The translations under genes were made by a program, and so were the position numbers. A stretch of 64,000 bases of DNA, taken from positions 105,757 through 169,756 of the forward strand of contig JASLKG010000003.1 in the NCBI GenBank assembly GCA_030747695.1, written 5' to 3'. The stretch is from Candidatus Poseidoniaceae archaeon (GTDB lineage Archaea; Thermoplasmatota; Poseidoniia; Poseidoniales; Poseidoniaceae). Under the pieces are notes generated by a model, which was not told where the DNA came from, ran no database searches, and saw nothing but the letters and a program-made list of their open reading frames with translations. This document shows, piece by piece, positions 50,319 to 58,621 of this stretch. Position 1 is the stretch's first letter. Each line of letters begins with the position of its first letter.

Positions 50319-52391
50319 TCATTGGTTAGGATTGGTGCTTTGAAATTTAATTAATCCACAATCTTCGATAATTTGACAATTACCTGGAAGTATAGGAAGA
50401 ATGTCATCAACAGATAGCCCTGTTGATTTGTAAATCTTATTTGCAATGTTTTCTTTCTTCTCTATACCAGGCGAAATAATGAGGTAGCGCGTGCAGATCT
50501 CTGAGATATTATCTGGCGTAGATGCCATTAGCAATGGTATGCCATTAATTGCAACTAATCCAACTCCAATTTTTAGATCAATATCCTTGTACCATGTTCT
50601 TTTCCCCCTAATTACAAAGGCTCCCTTACCAACATATTCTCCCGTTTCTGCAGATTTAGAAACCTGTCCGGGTTTAACCCAGTAAACGGTTCCATGCGCA
50701 CCTCCACCATTCCAAGCTCTTGACCAAGCTAGAGCCAATGTGGCAGCACTTTCAGTAATATTTTCATCTAATTCTGAATCTATTTTGTCTACCAATCGGA
50801 ACGCGGGCATTTCTTCCGCAATGTGTGAAGGAGGATTTTTATCAACCTCAAAACCTTGATTCAATCTTAAGGAACATGATGGAGCTCCATGTATATCAGC
50901 ATGCAAATAACGGTCGCCCAAAGAAAGATGCTTTTTCACTATTGAATCGTTTCCTTTTGCATCCCGTCCTCCAACTAGCAAATGCCCTCCTTTCAAAATA
51001 GACCATCGATGATTTTCAAACCAGAGCCTTCTTGCTCTTTTTACTTTGGCTACTTGGCCTGATGCTTCACGCTTTGCCTGCTTCTTTTTTGCTGCTTTTA
51101 ATGCTGCTTTTGTCTCTTCAAGAGCATCAACTGCACCCGCAGATTTATTCTTTTGTTTACGTCCTGCAGTGAAGTAACGTTGCGCATTTTGATGAACACT
51201 TTCATCCATATGTAATGTCACTTGTAACCCAGGGTTACCATCTTCATCAGGCAGAAATCCTACAAATGTTCTATTGCTAGGATCGATAGTTTTGATCCAT
51301 TCTATTTCTTTAATTAATTTCTTTACAGAATCAAAACCTTTGGATTCGACAGCATCATTGATTTGAGATATTAATCCCTCAACATGCGTCCAATTATTTT
51401 GAATTTCGTGTCCCATATTTTGCTGGGATTCAACCTTTGAAGAAAATCCACCTAGGGCCTTTTCTTGTTGAGCTAGACGGCGTTCTAATTTTTCAACTTC
51501 GGTTGAGTAACCTCTTCCAGGAGATGCCACATCTAATGCTTCAGATTCTCTTCTTGCAAGTGCACCAGCGTCATGTTCACCCACCCAATGATCTACTGCT
51601 TCGGACATAGTTTCGAAATCAAGACGTTTCCTCTCTTCTAATGTAGATAGAATGACAGGCCATGCTTGTTCTATTTCATCATCCTTGTAGAATAGATGAC
51701 CTTTCCACTCACCATGCAACAATTCGTTCAGCGAATTCCAAATCAATTCTAAATCAACATCAGTAATTTCGGTTTCTGAAGAGATTCCTGAGTGATCACA
51801 AATTGCAGTAGCAATCGCACTACCAAGGCTAACAACTCCGCCTAGAGTTCTTACAAGATTACGATCGGAAGATTTCATGATTTCACAAAACGAATCGAAA
51901 TCAAGCGAATATGGATCTAATGCTGCAGGAGGCGGGACATATGGAACACCTCTCTTTAGAGTTCTATCAGCATACTTTGCATGTGTAAGAGGTTGTATGA
52001 TTGTATCTTCTTCGTCTGTTAGTATTATGTTACCTTCTCTAAATACTTCGACATACAAATGATAATTTCCGTGACCTGTTTCAAATACAAATTTTAGAAT
52101 TCTATCAAAACCGACCTGGTCAATTTTAGTTAACCTTGCATTTGAGAGATTTTTCCTTAAAGCCATAGCAAATGGAGGAGGATTCATCTGCATAGGCCGA
52201 TCTCTGTTACTAGTGTAAACACGTTTGCCTCGGACAAGAACAATGTCAGTGTTGCCTTTTTCTTTGGTTCTAATTCTTAGGACTATTTGCTCATAATGTG
52301 GCTGATAGCATTTTCTACAATGCCCGCCTATGAAATCCTCTAACTCGCGTGAGATAGCTCGCAAGTCAAGTCCACTCATGGCGTCTTTCAT
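50319..52391 (-). CDS. rqcH: RqcH/NEMF-family ribosome quality control factor
   Basis: Homologue of Rqc2/NEMF/RqcH, which binds peptidyl-tRNA on split large subunits and, in several lineages, directs Ala tailing of stalled chains. The 690-residue product has the NFACT-N domain (LDLRAISRELEDFIGGHCRKCYQPHYEQIVLRIR), a central coiled-coil with Lys/Ala-rich helices (VDALEETKAALKAAKKKQAKREA) and NFACT-R (LLVGGRDAKGNDSIVKKHLSLGDRYLHADIHGAPSC). The family's D/R residues at the start of NFACT-N are present. ATG 52391 is chosen for its ATGA overlap with the NUDIX/MBL gene; M at 52379 (MSGLDLRA) is an alternative. Length is typical of archaeal RqcH. Confidence 0.92.
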   Translation of the reverse strand: MKDAMSGLDLRAISRELEDFIGGHCRKCYQPHYEQIVLRIRTKEKGNTDIVLVRGKRVYTSNRDRPMQMNPPPFAMALRKNLSNARLTKIDQVGFDRILKFVFETGHGNYHLYVEVFREGNIILTDEEDTIIQPLTHAKYADRTLKRGVPYVPPPAALDPYSLDFDSFCEIMKSSDRNLVRTLGGVVSLGSAIATAICDHSGISSETEITDVDLELIWNSLNELLHGEWKGHLFYKDDEIEQAWPVILSTLEERKRLDFETMSEAVDHWVGEHDAGALARRESEALDVASPGRGYSTEVEKLERRLAQQEKALGGFSSKVESQQNMGHEIQNNWTHVEGLISQINDAVESKGFDSVKKLIKEIEWIKTIDPSNRTFVGFLPDEDGNPGLQVTLHMDESVHQNAQRYFTAGRKQKNKSAGAVDALEETKAALKAAKKKQAKREASGQVAKVKRARRLWFENHRWSILKGGHLLVGGRDAKGNDSIVKKHLSLGDRYLHADIHGAPSCSLRLNQGFEVDKNPPSHIAEEMPAFRLVDKIDSELDENITESAATLALAWSRAWNGGGAHGTVYWVKPGQVSKSAETGEYVGKGAFVIRGKRTWYKDIDLKIGVGLVAINGIPLLMASTPDNISEICTRYLIISPGIEKKENIANKIYKSTGLSVDDILPILPGNCQIIEDCGLIKFQSTNPNQ

Positions 52392-53854
52392 GTCAGCACC
52401 CAACCATTCTCATGCCGTCTTATGTTTTCTTCCTTCTCATGTGCAATTAAATGGGACAGAGTTTGATCAATCGCCAATCCTGGATGCGCATCAGGTGTAT
52501 CTGCATATGCAAATCTAGCAATTTCTTCGAGTGAAGAAAGACCGTCTTCTATGGCATTTAGGATTAAATTATGCCTCTTCATTCTATGTGAGATATAGTG
52601 ATTTAATTTCTTTTGAGGCAATGGGATTACAGGGCCATGTGAAGGGAATAATAAGTGGGGATTAAGATCTCTTATTCTTTCTAATTGGTTCAAATATTCA
52701 TTCATATCTCCTTCATTTGGAGGAATAAGTATAGTACCAAAACCAGCAACCATATCTCCTGCTATTAATCCAGAATCTGATAGCAAACAGATATGTTCTG
52801 GATGATGGCCTGGTGTATGTAATATAGTCCAAGTTTGTTCACCAAGTTGTAGTACTTCTCCATCTGTCAATTTTCGATCTGATGATTCGGATCCGCTCCA
52901 GATAGGTGCATCAAAAGCCTCCCGTAATAAGCCAATATCTGCTACATGGTCACTGTGTGAGTGAGTATACACAATTGCAATTAATTCACCTTGGTGTCTT
53001 TCAATTGCTTCAGCAACTTTTTCCATTCCTTCTCTATTTCTGAAGGCAGGATCAACAAGTACGAATTGCGTTTTTGTGTCTCCAACAATGTAACAATTTG
53101 TGTGATCTGCAGGAGGTAGAGTTGCAGTAGGAATTGGAACAACTTCTACCCCGTGTGCAAATAAGATTGACCTACGCCCAGGCTTCCTCTTTTCCAAATC
53201 AATGGATACTTTTTCCATACTTCCATCCATGAGTTTCAAGCAACGGTCAATTTCCATTAGCAAAGTCAAAACAGGCGGAGCAATTTTGATATCATTATTT
53301 TTCCATTCTTCAATTAATGTTTGAGGCCTAGCCCAACGTGCATTATCAAATTCAGTTTGTCCAATTAATGAGAAATCATCATGATTGGATGCGTGGATAT
53401 GGAAAAAGACATTTTCAAATCTAAATGGGGCAAATGGAGGTGTAGTTCTTCTACTGATTATCCGTATTCCAGTATTATCGCATGGAATATCTCCATCTAA
53501 AGCTAGAGGAAACCAATTTCCTTTGTCTTCAGCAACCATTGATCTGAAATTGTCATCGACTGAAATGAGTTTTCCTTCACTTGGAGCGAGACCTAATTCT
53601 TCAACCATTTCACGTAATACTGCACATTCATGTGTTGAGATTCCGAGTACTGATGAAGCTTCTTTGTCAACACGCGAAATCCCTCCTCCAGGAAAGACCC
53701 AATATCCAGGGAAAGATGGCATTGAATCAACACGCCTACAAAGCAATACTTCGACTCCTTCATCACTGTCCCTTGTGGCCATTAGGGTTGCACTTTGGCG
53801 AGGAGGCTTGCGCTCAAAGGGTGGTATTTCCAACCCAGTTGGCACCTCGCTCAT
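52388..53854 (-). CDS. NUDIX hydrolase fused to metallo-beta-lactamase-fold hydrolase
   Basis: A 488-residue two-domain enzyme. The N-terminal half (about 10-200) is NUDIX: YWVFPGGG, then an expanded box ending in CAVLREMVEELGLAP. The long insert between the Gly run and REMVEE is like NUDT19-type CoA-diphosphatase relatives. The C-terminal half (about 245-430) is a metallo-beta-lactamase fold with the zinc motif THSHSDH, HTPGHHPEH and FPSHGP, similar to LACTB2-type ribonuclease/glyoxalase-like proteins, plus a winged-helix-like tail. ATG 53854 (MSEVPTG) is chosen over 53872. Translation is coupled to rqcH by ATGA. Substrates are unknown; a CoA/acyl-CoA or RNA role is conceivable. Confidence 0.87.
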   Translation of the reverse strand: MSEVPTGLEIPPFERKPPRQSATLMATRDSDEGVEVLLCRRVDSMPSFPGYWVFPGGGISRVDKEASSVLGISTHECAVLREMVEELGLAPSEGKLISVDDNFRSMVAEDKGNWFPLALDGDIPCDNTGIRIISRRTTPPFAPFRFENVFFHIHASNHDDFSLIGQTEFDNARWARPQTLIEEWKNNDIKIAPPVLTLLMEIDRCLKLMDGSMEKVSIDLEKRKPGRRSILFAHGVEVVPIPTATLPPADHTNCYIVGDTKTQFVLVDPAFRNREGMEKVAEAIERHQGELIAIVYTHSHSDHVADIGLLREAFDAPIWSGSESSDRKLTDGEVLQLGEQTWTILHTPGHHPEHICLLSDSGLIAGDMVAGFGTILIPPNEGDMNEYLNQLERIRDLNPHLLFPSHGPVIPLPQKKLNHYISHRMKRHNLILNAIEDGLSSLEEIARFAYADTPDAHPGLAIDQTLSHLIAHEKEENIRRHENGWVLT

Positions 53855-53906
53855 GACACCGGCACATTGCATATGGTTTCAAGACATAACCCCACTTCGG
53901 GAGAAC

Positions 53907-54077
53907 ATGGTCACAATTGAAGAGGATCTCGAAATGTTGGCCAAGTCATTAGAAATGGGAATAGATCCGTTTCCAGAACCAAAGAAACCGGTTCCTTGGG
54001 CAAAATATGCAATTGCTTCATTCATGACCATAATGATTCTTAGTTGGGTCTCAAAAGTACTGATGCGCTTCTTATGA
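53907..54077 (+). CDS. small single-pass membrane protein
   Basis: A 56-residue open frame starting MVTIEEDLEMLAKSLEMG, with a Pro-rich bend (DPFPEPKKPVPW) and one C-terminal membrane helix (YAIASFMTIMILSWVSKVL). GGGAG lies about 5 bases before ATG 53907. It occupies the gap between the divergent NUDIX/MBL gene and the sugar-transport operon. The membrane-helix composition supports a real gene; function is unknown. Confidence 0.5.
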   Translation: MVTIEEDLEMLAKSLEMGIDPFPEPKKPVPWAKYAIASFMTIMILSWVSKVLMRFL

Positions 54078-54110
54078 AGGGTTGATACGTGCATCCCCCC
54101 TCACGATTCT

Positions 54111-56603
54111 GTGCGCACACGTGTATTGTTGCTAGCATTGCTTTTCTTCTTACCCGGTTGTTTGGGTACAGATGATGACTCCCCTAAGGGGGAGTCAGAG
54201 CTTGAAGTGTGGTACACATTCTCAGCTGATTCTCTTGAAGAAGAAGTATTTTTGACATCGATTTTAGATTTCACTGAACAAACAGGAATCAAAGTTGAAG
54301 CAACTAGAGTGTCATATGGTGATGCAGATCAATTGTTCATAACAGCAGCCCAAGGTGGTGAAGCACCAGATTTGCTGAGAATTTCTTCAGATTCATTGGG
54401 TAAATTTGGTGAAATAAGAGTAAATGGACAGCCCTTATTTGAAGATTTGAGGCCACATCTCACTCCAATGGAAAGAGCTCGTTATGATTCAACATCAATG
54501 GATGCAATGCGATATGGAGACTCGCTTTATGCGGTTCCTGCTAGTTTTGATTGTCTTTCATTAATTTACAATAAGGCATTATTTGATGGTAGAGAATTGC
54601 CGAATGAAAATTGGACATTGGAAGATTTAATGGCTGCTGGAGAGGATGTAGGGCTTGAATTTCCAGTAAAGAATGCGTATTGGTGGTTCCCATTTTTTGG
54701 AGGATATGGAGGCGAATTATTTGACCAAAATGGAACTCCTACATTAAATGAAAATGGTGCTGCAGACTCTCTTCAATGGGTAATGGATTTGGAAACAAAG
54801 CATGGAATTGTTCCTGAAGGAACACAGAAAATTAGTATGGAGAATTCATTTGAAAATTATGACTCTGCCATGATCATCGATGGCCCATGGAATTGGAACC
54901 GATATGAAAAAGGGATGATTGACACAGGTCAAACATTATTGCCAAAGGTTTCAGTAAACGGCGATCATCTCTCGCCTTTGGTAACTTACAAAGGATGGGC
55001 GGTCTCTAAACAAAGCACTGAAAAGGTTGCAGCAGCAGATTTGAGCTTATTTTTGTCATCAGATGATGTACAGAAAGAATTCGCTTTGAAGACTTACACT
55101 ATGCCAACATCATCTTCGTTAGTTGATGATTCAGAGATCATTGGAAATGAAGTTATTTCAGGTTTTATTTCCCAAGCTAATGTAGGAACTCCAGCCCCTA
55201 CAAATCGTGGCATGGCAATGGTATATGACGCTCTAGCGCCAGCATTTGAGCAAGTATATCTCAATCTCTCAACAGCCCAAGATGCATTAGATATGGCCGA
55301 TTCAGAACTTGAAGAAATGTTGTCGGAATCAGATTGGGCAGATGAAGCACAATTGATTGAAGGTTATCGTACAATGGATGTTGCATTTGATCTAGGTACT
55401 GGTAACCATTCAATTAGGGTAGACGGTGAATTACATAGTGAAATTAAACGAGGAGCAATCTCAGAATATGATTCTTACACGGGATGTCTTACAATCGCTT
55501 CAGATGAATCATTATTTGCTTGTTCACTAACGGGGATGATACCCAGCAAAGAACACGTAATTGTTGTTGAAGATGAGTTGGGAATTGTCTTTGAGTTAAA
55601 TGCCATTACAGAAGTTGAAGATGAGTTACCAGAATCTTCTGGAACGACTGTTGTATTGTATGCAATTGGGTCAATTGCTCTCTCATTGATTGCATTGTTA
55701 TCATTCGGAGCATGGCAGGACAAGAAGAAAAATCGCACATCTGCAAAAGGCTCTCACCTATACATTGCTCCAGCATTACTCGCTCTAGCAATTTTGACTT
55801 TCTATCCCGTATTCTACGGATTTTGGCTTTCGTTAACAGATGCAAGCCAAACACATTTGGGTGATGAAGCCTTCATTGGATTAGCAAACTTCCTAGAAGT
55901 ATTTACTGCTGAGGGATTCTTCAAAGTCACCTTTTTCACAATAGTTTGGACTGTCTCTAACGTATTCTTCCACATTGTAATTGGGTTATTCCTTGCAATG
56001 ATATTGAACGATTCTAGAATTAGAGGAAGGGTCGCATATCGAACCATTATGTTACTACCATGGGCAATTCCATCTTATATTTCAGTACTAATTTGGCGTG
56101 GTATTTTTGAGCCAAGTGGCTTGCTGAACGATTTACTTGGTACGAATCTAAATTTGTTAGCCGAACCTACAAGTGCCCAGATCGTTGTCATTCTCGTCAA
56201 TATATGGCTAGGAGTGCCATTCATGATGATGTCATTATCTGGAGCATTACAAGCAATTCCGAGGGGCATGTATGAAGCAGCTGAAGTTGATGGGATTACG
56301 GCTTGGGATCAATTTAGACATCTGACTCTACCAAATTTGAAGAGTGCATTGATTCCATTGTCATTGTTAGGATTTATCTGGACATTCAATATGTTTAATG
56401 TGATTTATTTGATGACAGCAGGAGGTCCAAATTTAGGATACGGGCCAGGGTCAACTGACATTCTGATAACTTACGTTTATGATGTTGCATTCATCGATGG
56501 CGACTATGGTGTTGCAGCAGCTTGGTCTGTAGTAATCTTCTTCATGCTACTGATATTCTCTTGGAGATATATGCGGATTACAAAGGCAACGGAGGGGATC
56601 TGA
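54111..56603 (+). CDS. fused extracellular solute-binding lipoprotein and MalF-type ABC permease
   Basis: An 830-residue protein uniting two normally separate subunits of a maltodextrin-type importer. It begins with a signal sequence and lipobox (FFLPGC, Cys about residue 17), then a MalE-like binding domain (30-440: LEVWYTFSADSLEEE, NKALFDGRELPNENWTLEDL, GPWNWNRYEKG). An unassigned segment (440-510) and one membrane helix (511-533) with a Lys-rich inside loop lead to the permease (549-830), with the EAA loop YEAAEVDGITAWDQFRHLTLP. This topology keeps the binding domain outside and the permease in its usual orientation. The start is GTG 54111. The coupled malG-like gene overlaps by one base (TGATG). 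Confidence 0.88.
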   Translation: MRTRVLLLALLFFLPGCLGTDDDSPKGESELEVWYTFSADSLEEEVFLTSILDFTEQTGIKVEATRVSYGDADQLFITAAQGGEAPDLLRISSDSLGKFGEIRVNGQPLFEDLRPHLTPMERARYDSTSMDAMRYGDSLYAVPASFDCLSLIYNKALFDGRELPNENWTLEDLMAAGEDVGLEFPVKNAYWWFPFFGGYGGELFDQNGTPTLNENGAADSLQWVMDLETKHGIVPEGTQKISMENSFENYDSAMIIDGPWNWNRYEKGMIDTGQTLLPKVSVNGDHLSPLVTYKGWAVSKQSTEKVAAADLSLFLSSDDVQKEFALKTYTMPTSSSLVDDSEIIGNEVISGFISQANVGTPAPTNRGMAMVYDALAPAFEQVYLNLSTAQDALDMADSELEEMLSESDWADEAQLIEGYRTMDVAFDLGTGNHSIRVDGELHSEIKRGAISEYDSYTGCLTIASDESLFACSLTGMIPSKEHVIVVEDELGIVFELNAITEVEDELPESSGTTVVLYAIGSIALSLIALLSFGAWQDKKKNRTSAKGSHLYIAPALLALAILTFYPVFYGFWLSLTDASQTHLGDEAFIGLANFLEVFTAEGFFKVTFFTIVWTVSNVFFHIVIGLFLAMILNDSRIRGRVAYRTIMLLPWAIPSYISVLIWRGIFEPSGLLNDLLGTNLNLLAEPTSAQIVVILVNIWLGVPFMMMSLSGALQAIPRGMYEAAEVDGITAWDQFRHLTLPNLKSALIPLSLLGFIWTFNMFNVIYLMTAGGPNLGYGPGSTDILITYVYDVAFIDGDYGVAAAWSVVIFFMLLIFSWRYMRITKATEGI
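54177..54196. other. perfect 8-bp hairpin in the 5' coding region
   Basis: GACTCCCC, loop TAAG, GGGGAGTC, 66 bases into the binding-protein/permease gene, just after the lipobox codons. It resembles the hairpins at 32352-32374 and 47100-47118 in having a C-run/TA/G-run core. Confidence 0.65.
56591..56597 (+). promoter_or_regulatory. Shine-Dalgarno GGAGGGG for the MalG-type permease
   Basis: GGAGGGG lies 5 bases before ATG 56603, within the last codons of the preceding gene. Together with the TGATG overlap it fixes this start over an upstream in-frame ATG at 56522. Confidence 0.75.
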
Positions 56604-57841
56604 TGTCTGGTGCAAATGTAATGCGTGAGTGGTATAAACCGTTTGAAATTGGTTTACTAAAAACCGCCCTGATAATCTCTCTATCAGTAAACATACTATT
56701 GTTAACTGTGGATTTACTAAGGGAGGAATCCATTGCTTATGGCATACTGGGAATCATTTGGATTTGCATATTGATTCTAACTCTTCCGACCTCTCAAAAT
56801 AGAATGCGCCGTGATGGCTCATTGATTTCATCTGGAGTATTGATTGCTATTGGTTTAGTCTCCTTCTTAGAACATCCATCACTATTTGATCTTTGGATGG
56901 AAGCATGGTTGATATTACCTGGTTTAATTGGATTATATTGGCTAAGTTCTCCACATGTAAATCGCTGGAGCACAGTGCCGATTTCAATAAGTGAAATCGA
57001 AAATGGACTTGCTAGAAATTCAGAGAAAAGCAAACCCCTGCAACGCATTGGCAAGCATATAATCCTACTACACTTTGCAGCATTAGTCATGCTTCCAGTA
57101 TTATGGATCATTGACATCTCTTTGTCTCCAGGCAATGCACTTGGTGGCGATTTTGCTGATGATTTCACATCTGAACACTTCGACACAATATTGTCAGGAG
57201 AATCATTTTGGATATGGGCTGGAAATTCAATGATCGTCTCTATTGGGACAACAATCGCAGGTTTAGCGCTTTCAATACCTGCAGCATATGCATTCAGTAG
57301 GTTCAAGTTTAGCGGAAGACCTCAAGCAATGTTTTCCTTCTTGTTGGTTCAAATGTTCCCTGGAATAATCATAATTGTTCCATACTTTATGGTAATGAAA
57401 TCTTTAGGTTTGCTTAATTCGCATTTGGGGTTAATATTAGCATATAGCGTAACTGCGTTACCGCTTTGTGTATGGATGCTCAAAGGGTTCTTTGATACAG
57501 TCCCTAAGGAATTAGAAGAAGCAGCATTGTTAGATGGCTGCAACCGATTTGAAATATTTGCAAGAATAATTTTGCCACTATCTTTACCTGCAATTGCAGT
57601 GACTGCTTTGTTTAGTTTCTTAGCAGCTTGGAATGAATTTTTGCTAGCGTTGACATTCAATACTTCAAATGACATGTATACTCTACCTGTGGGTCTTGCC
57701 TCTATGATTAGTGCCACTGGCCAATCATGGGGTGATTTTGCAGCAGCAAGTTTGTTAGTAAGTTTACCAGTGGTAATCTTGTTTATCGTATTCCAGAGAT
57801 TCCTGATAGAAGGTCTCTCTGCCGGAGGAGTCAAGGGGTGA
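56603..57841 (+). CDS. MalG-type ABC sugar permease with extra N-terminal membrane region
   Basis: A 412-residue permease. The C-terminal 280 residues match MalG/UgpE: IILLHFAALVMLPVLWIIDISLSP, WIWAGNSMIVSIGTTIAGLALSIPAAYAFSR and the EAA loop LEEAALLDGCNRFEIFARIILPLSLPAI, which contacts the ATPase. The N-terminal 125 residues add about four further membrane segments (around 15-38, 42-60, 72-90 and 97-115) not found in ordinary MalG proteins of about 280 residues. Translation is coupled to the fused binding protein/MalF gene. The role is import of an alpha-glucan oligosaccharide, judged from the amylase and phosphorylase next door. Confidence 0.87.
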   Translation: MSGANVMREWYKPFEIGLLKTALIISLSVNILLLTVDLLREESIAYGILGIIWICILILTLPTSQNRMRRDGSLISSGVLIAIGLVSFLEHPSLFDLWMEAWLILPGLIGLYWLSSPHVNRWSTVPISISEIENGLARNSEKSKPLQRIGKHIILLHFAALVMLPVLWIIDISLSPGNALGGDFADDFTSEHFDTILSGESFWIWAGNSMIVSIGTTIAGLALSIPAAYAFSRFKFSGRPQAMFSFLLVQMFPGIIIIVPYFMVMKSLGLLNSHLGLILAYSVTALPLCVWMLKGFFDTVPKELEEAALLDGCNRFEIFARIILPLSLPAIAVTALFSFLAAWNEFLLALTFNTSNDMYTLPVGLASMISATGQSWGDFAAASLLVSLPVVILFIVFQRFLIEGLSAGGVKG

Positions 57842-57845
57842 TTCT

Positions 57846-58616
57846 ATGGTATCAGTAAAATTTGAGAACGTGACGAAAAAATATGACGACGGAACAGAAG
57901 CAGTAAGCTCGCTAAACCTTTCAGTTAGCGATGGAGAATTTCTAGTCTTGTTGGGTCCATCTGGATGCGGTAAGTCTACTACATTGCGAATGCTTGCAGG
58001 ATTAGAAGATGTTAGTGATGGAAACATCAAGATTGACGATGTTCGTGTAAACGATTTACCGGCAGGAGCTAGAGGGCTTGGAATGGTTTTCCAATCTTAT
58101 GCATTATACCCCCACATGAATGTTGAAGAGAATTTATCATTTGGTCTGAAAAGAGCTACAGGAGAGGCACGCCTTTCAAATGAAGAAATTAAAATCAGCG
58201 TTGAATCAATGGCAAAAATGCTAGAATTATCTGAAGAATTGTCAAAATTACCCAAGGAATTGTCAGGGGGACAGAGGCAAAGAGTAGCACTTGGAAGGGC
58301 TTTGATTAAGCGTCCAAAGGTCTTACTTATGGATGAACCCCTATCAAATCTTGATGCAGAATTAAGGCATCAAATGCGTGGTGAGATTAGACGGTTGCAT
58401 GAAGAATTAGGTTGTACTACGATTTACGTAACACATGACCAAATAGAAGCCATGACATTAGCAGATCGAATTGCAATACTCGACAAAGGAATATTGCAAC
58501 AAAATTGCCCACCCCTCGAAGCTTATCATAAACCTGCAAACGAGTTTGTAGAAGGCTTCTTAGTAAAGCATTTGAATGACATTAGAGATACTACCAAAAC
58601 ACTGTTTGAGGAATGA
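57846..58616 (+). CDS. MalK/UgpC-type ABC transporter ATPase, short form
   Basis: A 256-residue ATPase energising the importer. Walker A GPSGCGKST, Q-loop (MVFQSYALYPHM), signature LSGGQRQRVALGRAL, Walker B VLLMDEPLSNLD and the H-loop THDQIEAMTLADRIAI are all intact. Normal MalK-like ATPases have about 370 residues with a C-terminal TOBE/regulatory domain; here the chain stops about 30 residues after the H-loop region (HKPANEFVEGFL...). So it lacks the part that binds MalT or EIIA-Glc in bacteria. GGTGAT just before ATG 57846 overlaps the malG stop. It ends in an ATGA junction with the amylase gene. Confidence 0.92.
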   Translation: MVSVKFENVTKKYDDGTEAVSSLNLSVSDGEFLVLLGPSGCGKSTTLRMLAGLEDVSDGNIKIDDVRVNDLPAGARGLGMVFQSYALYPHMNVEENLSFGLKRATGEARLSNEEIKISVESMAKMLELSEELSKLPKELSGGQRQRVALGRALIKRPKVLLMDEPLSNLDAELRHQMRGEIRRLHEELGCTTIYVTHDQIEAMTLADRIAILDKGILQQNCPPLEAYHKPANEFVEGFLVKHLNDIRDTTKTLFEE

Positions 58617-58621
58617 TTACA

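Noticed and set aside
53385..53906. Long plus-strand frame upstream of the 56-codon gene
   Set aside because: It is antisense to the NUDIX domain; only the last 56 codons fall in a gap and look like a protein.
24099..54117. GTGCGCA heptamer at three gene starts (24099, 48120, 54111) as a promoter motif
   Set aside because: Distances to the starts differ (37, 74 and 0 bases), and related TGCGCA hexamers also occur inside genes.
54111..56603. Two separate genes merged by sequencing error (binding protein and permease)
   Set aside because: The frame is continuous through the linker, codon use looks uniform, and the extra helix gives consistent topology; it remains worth confirming with reads.
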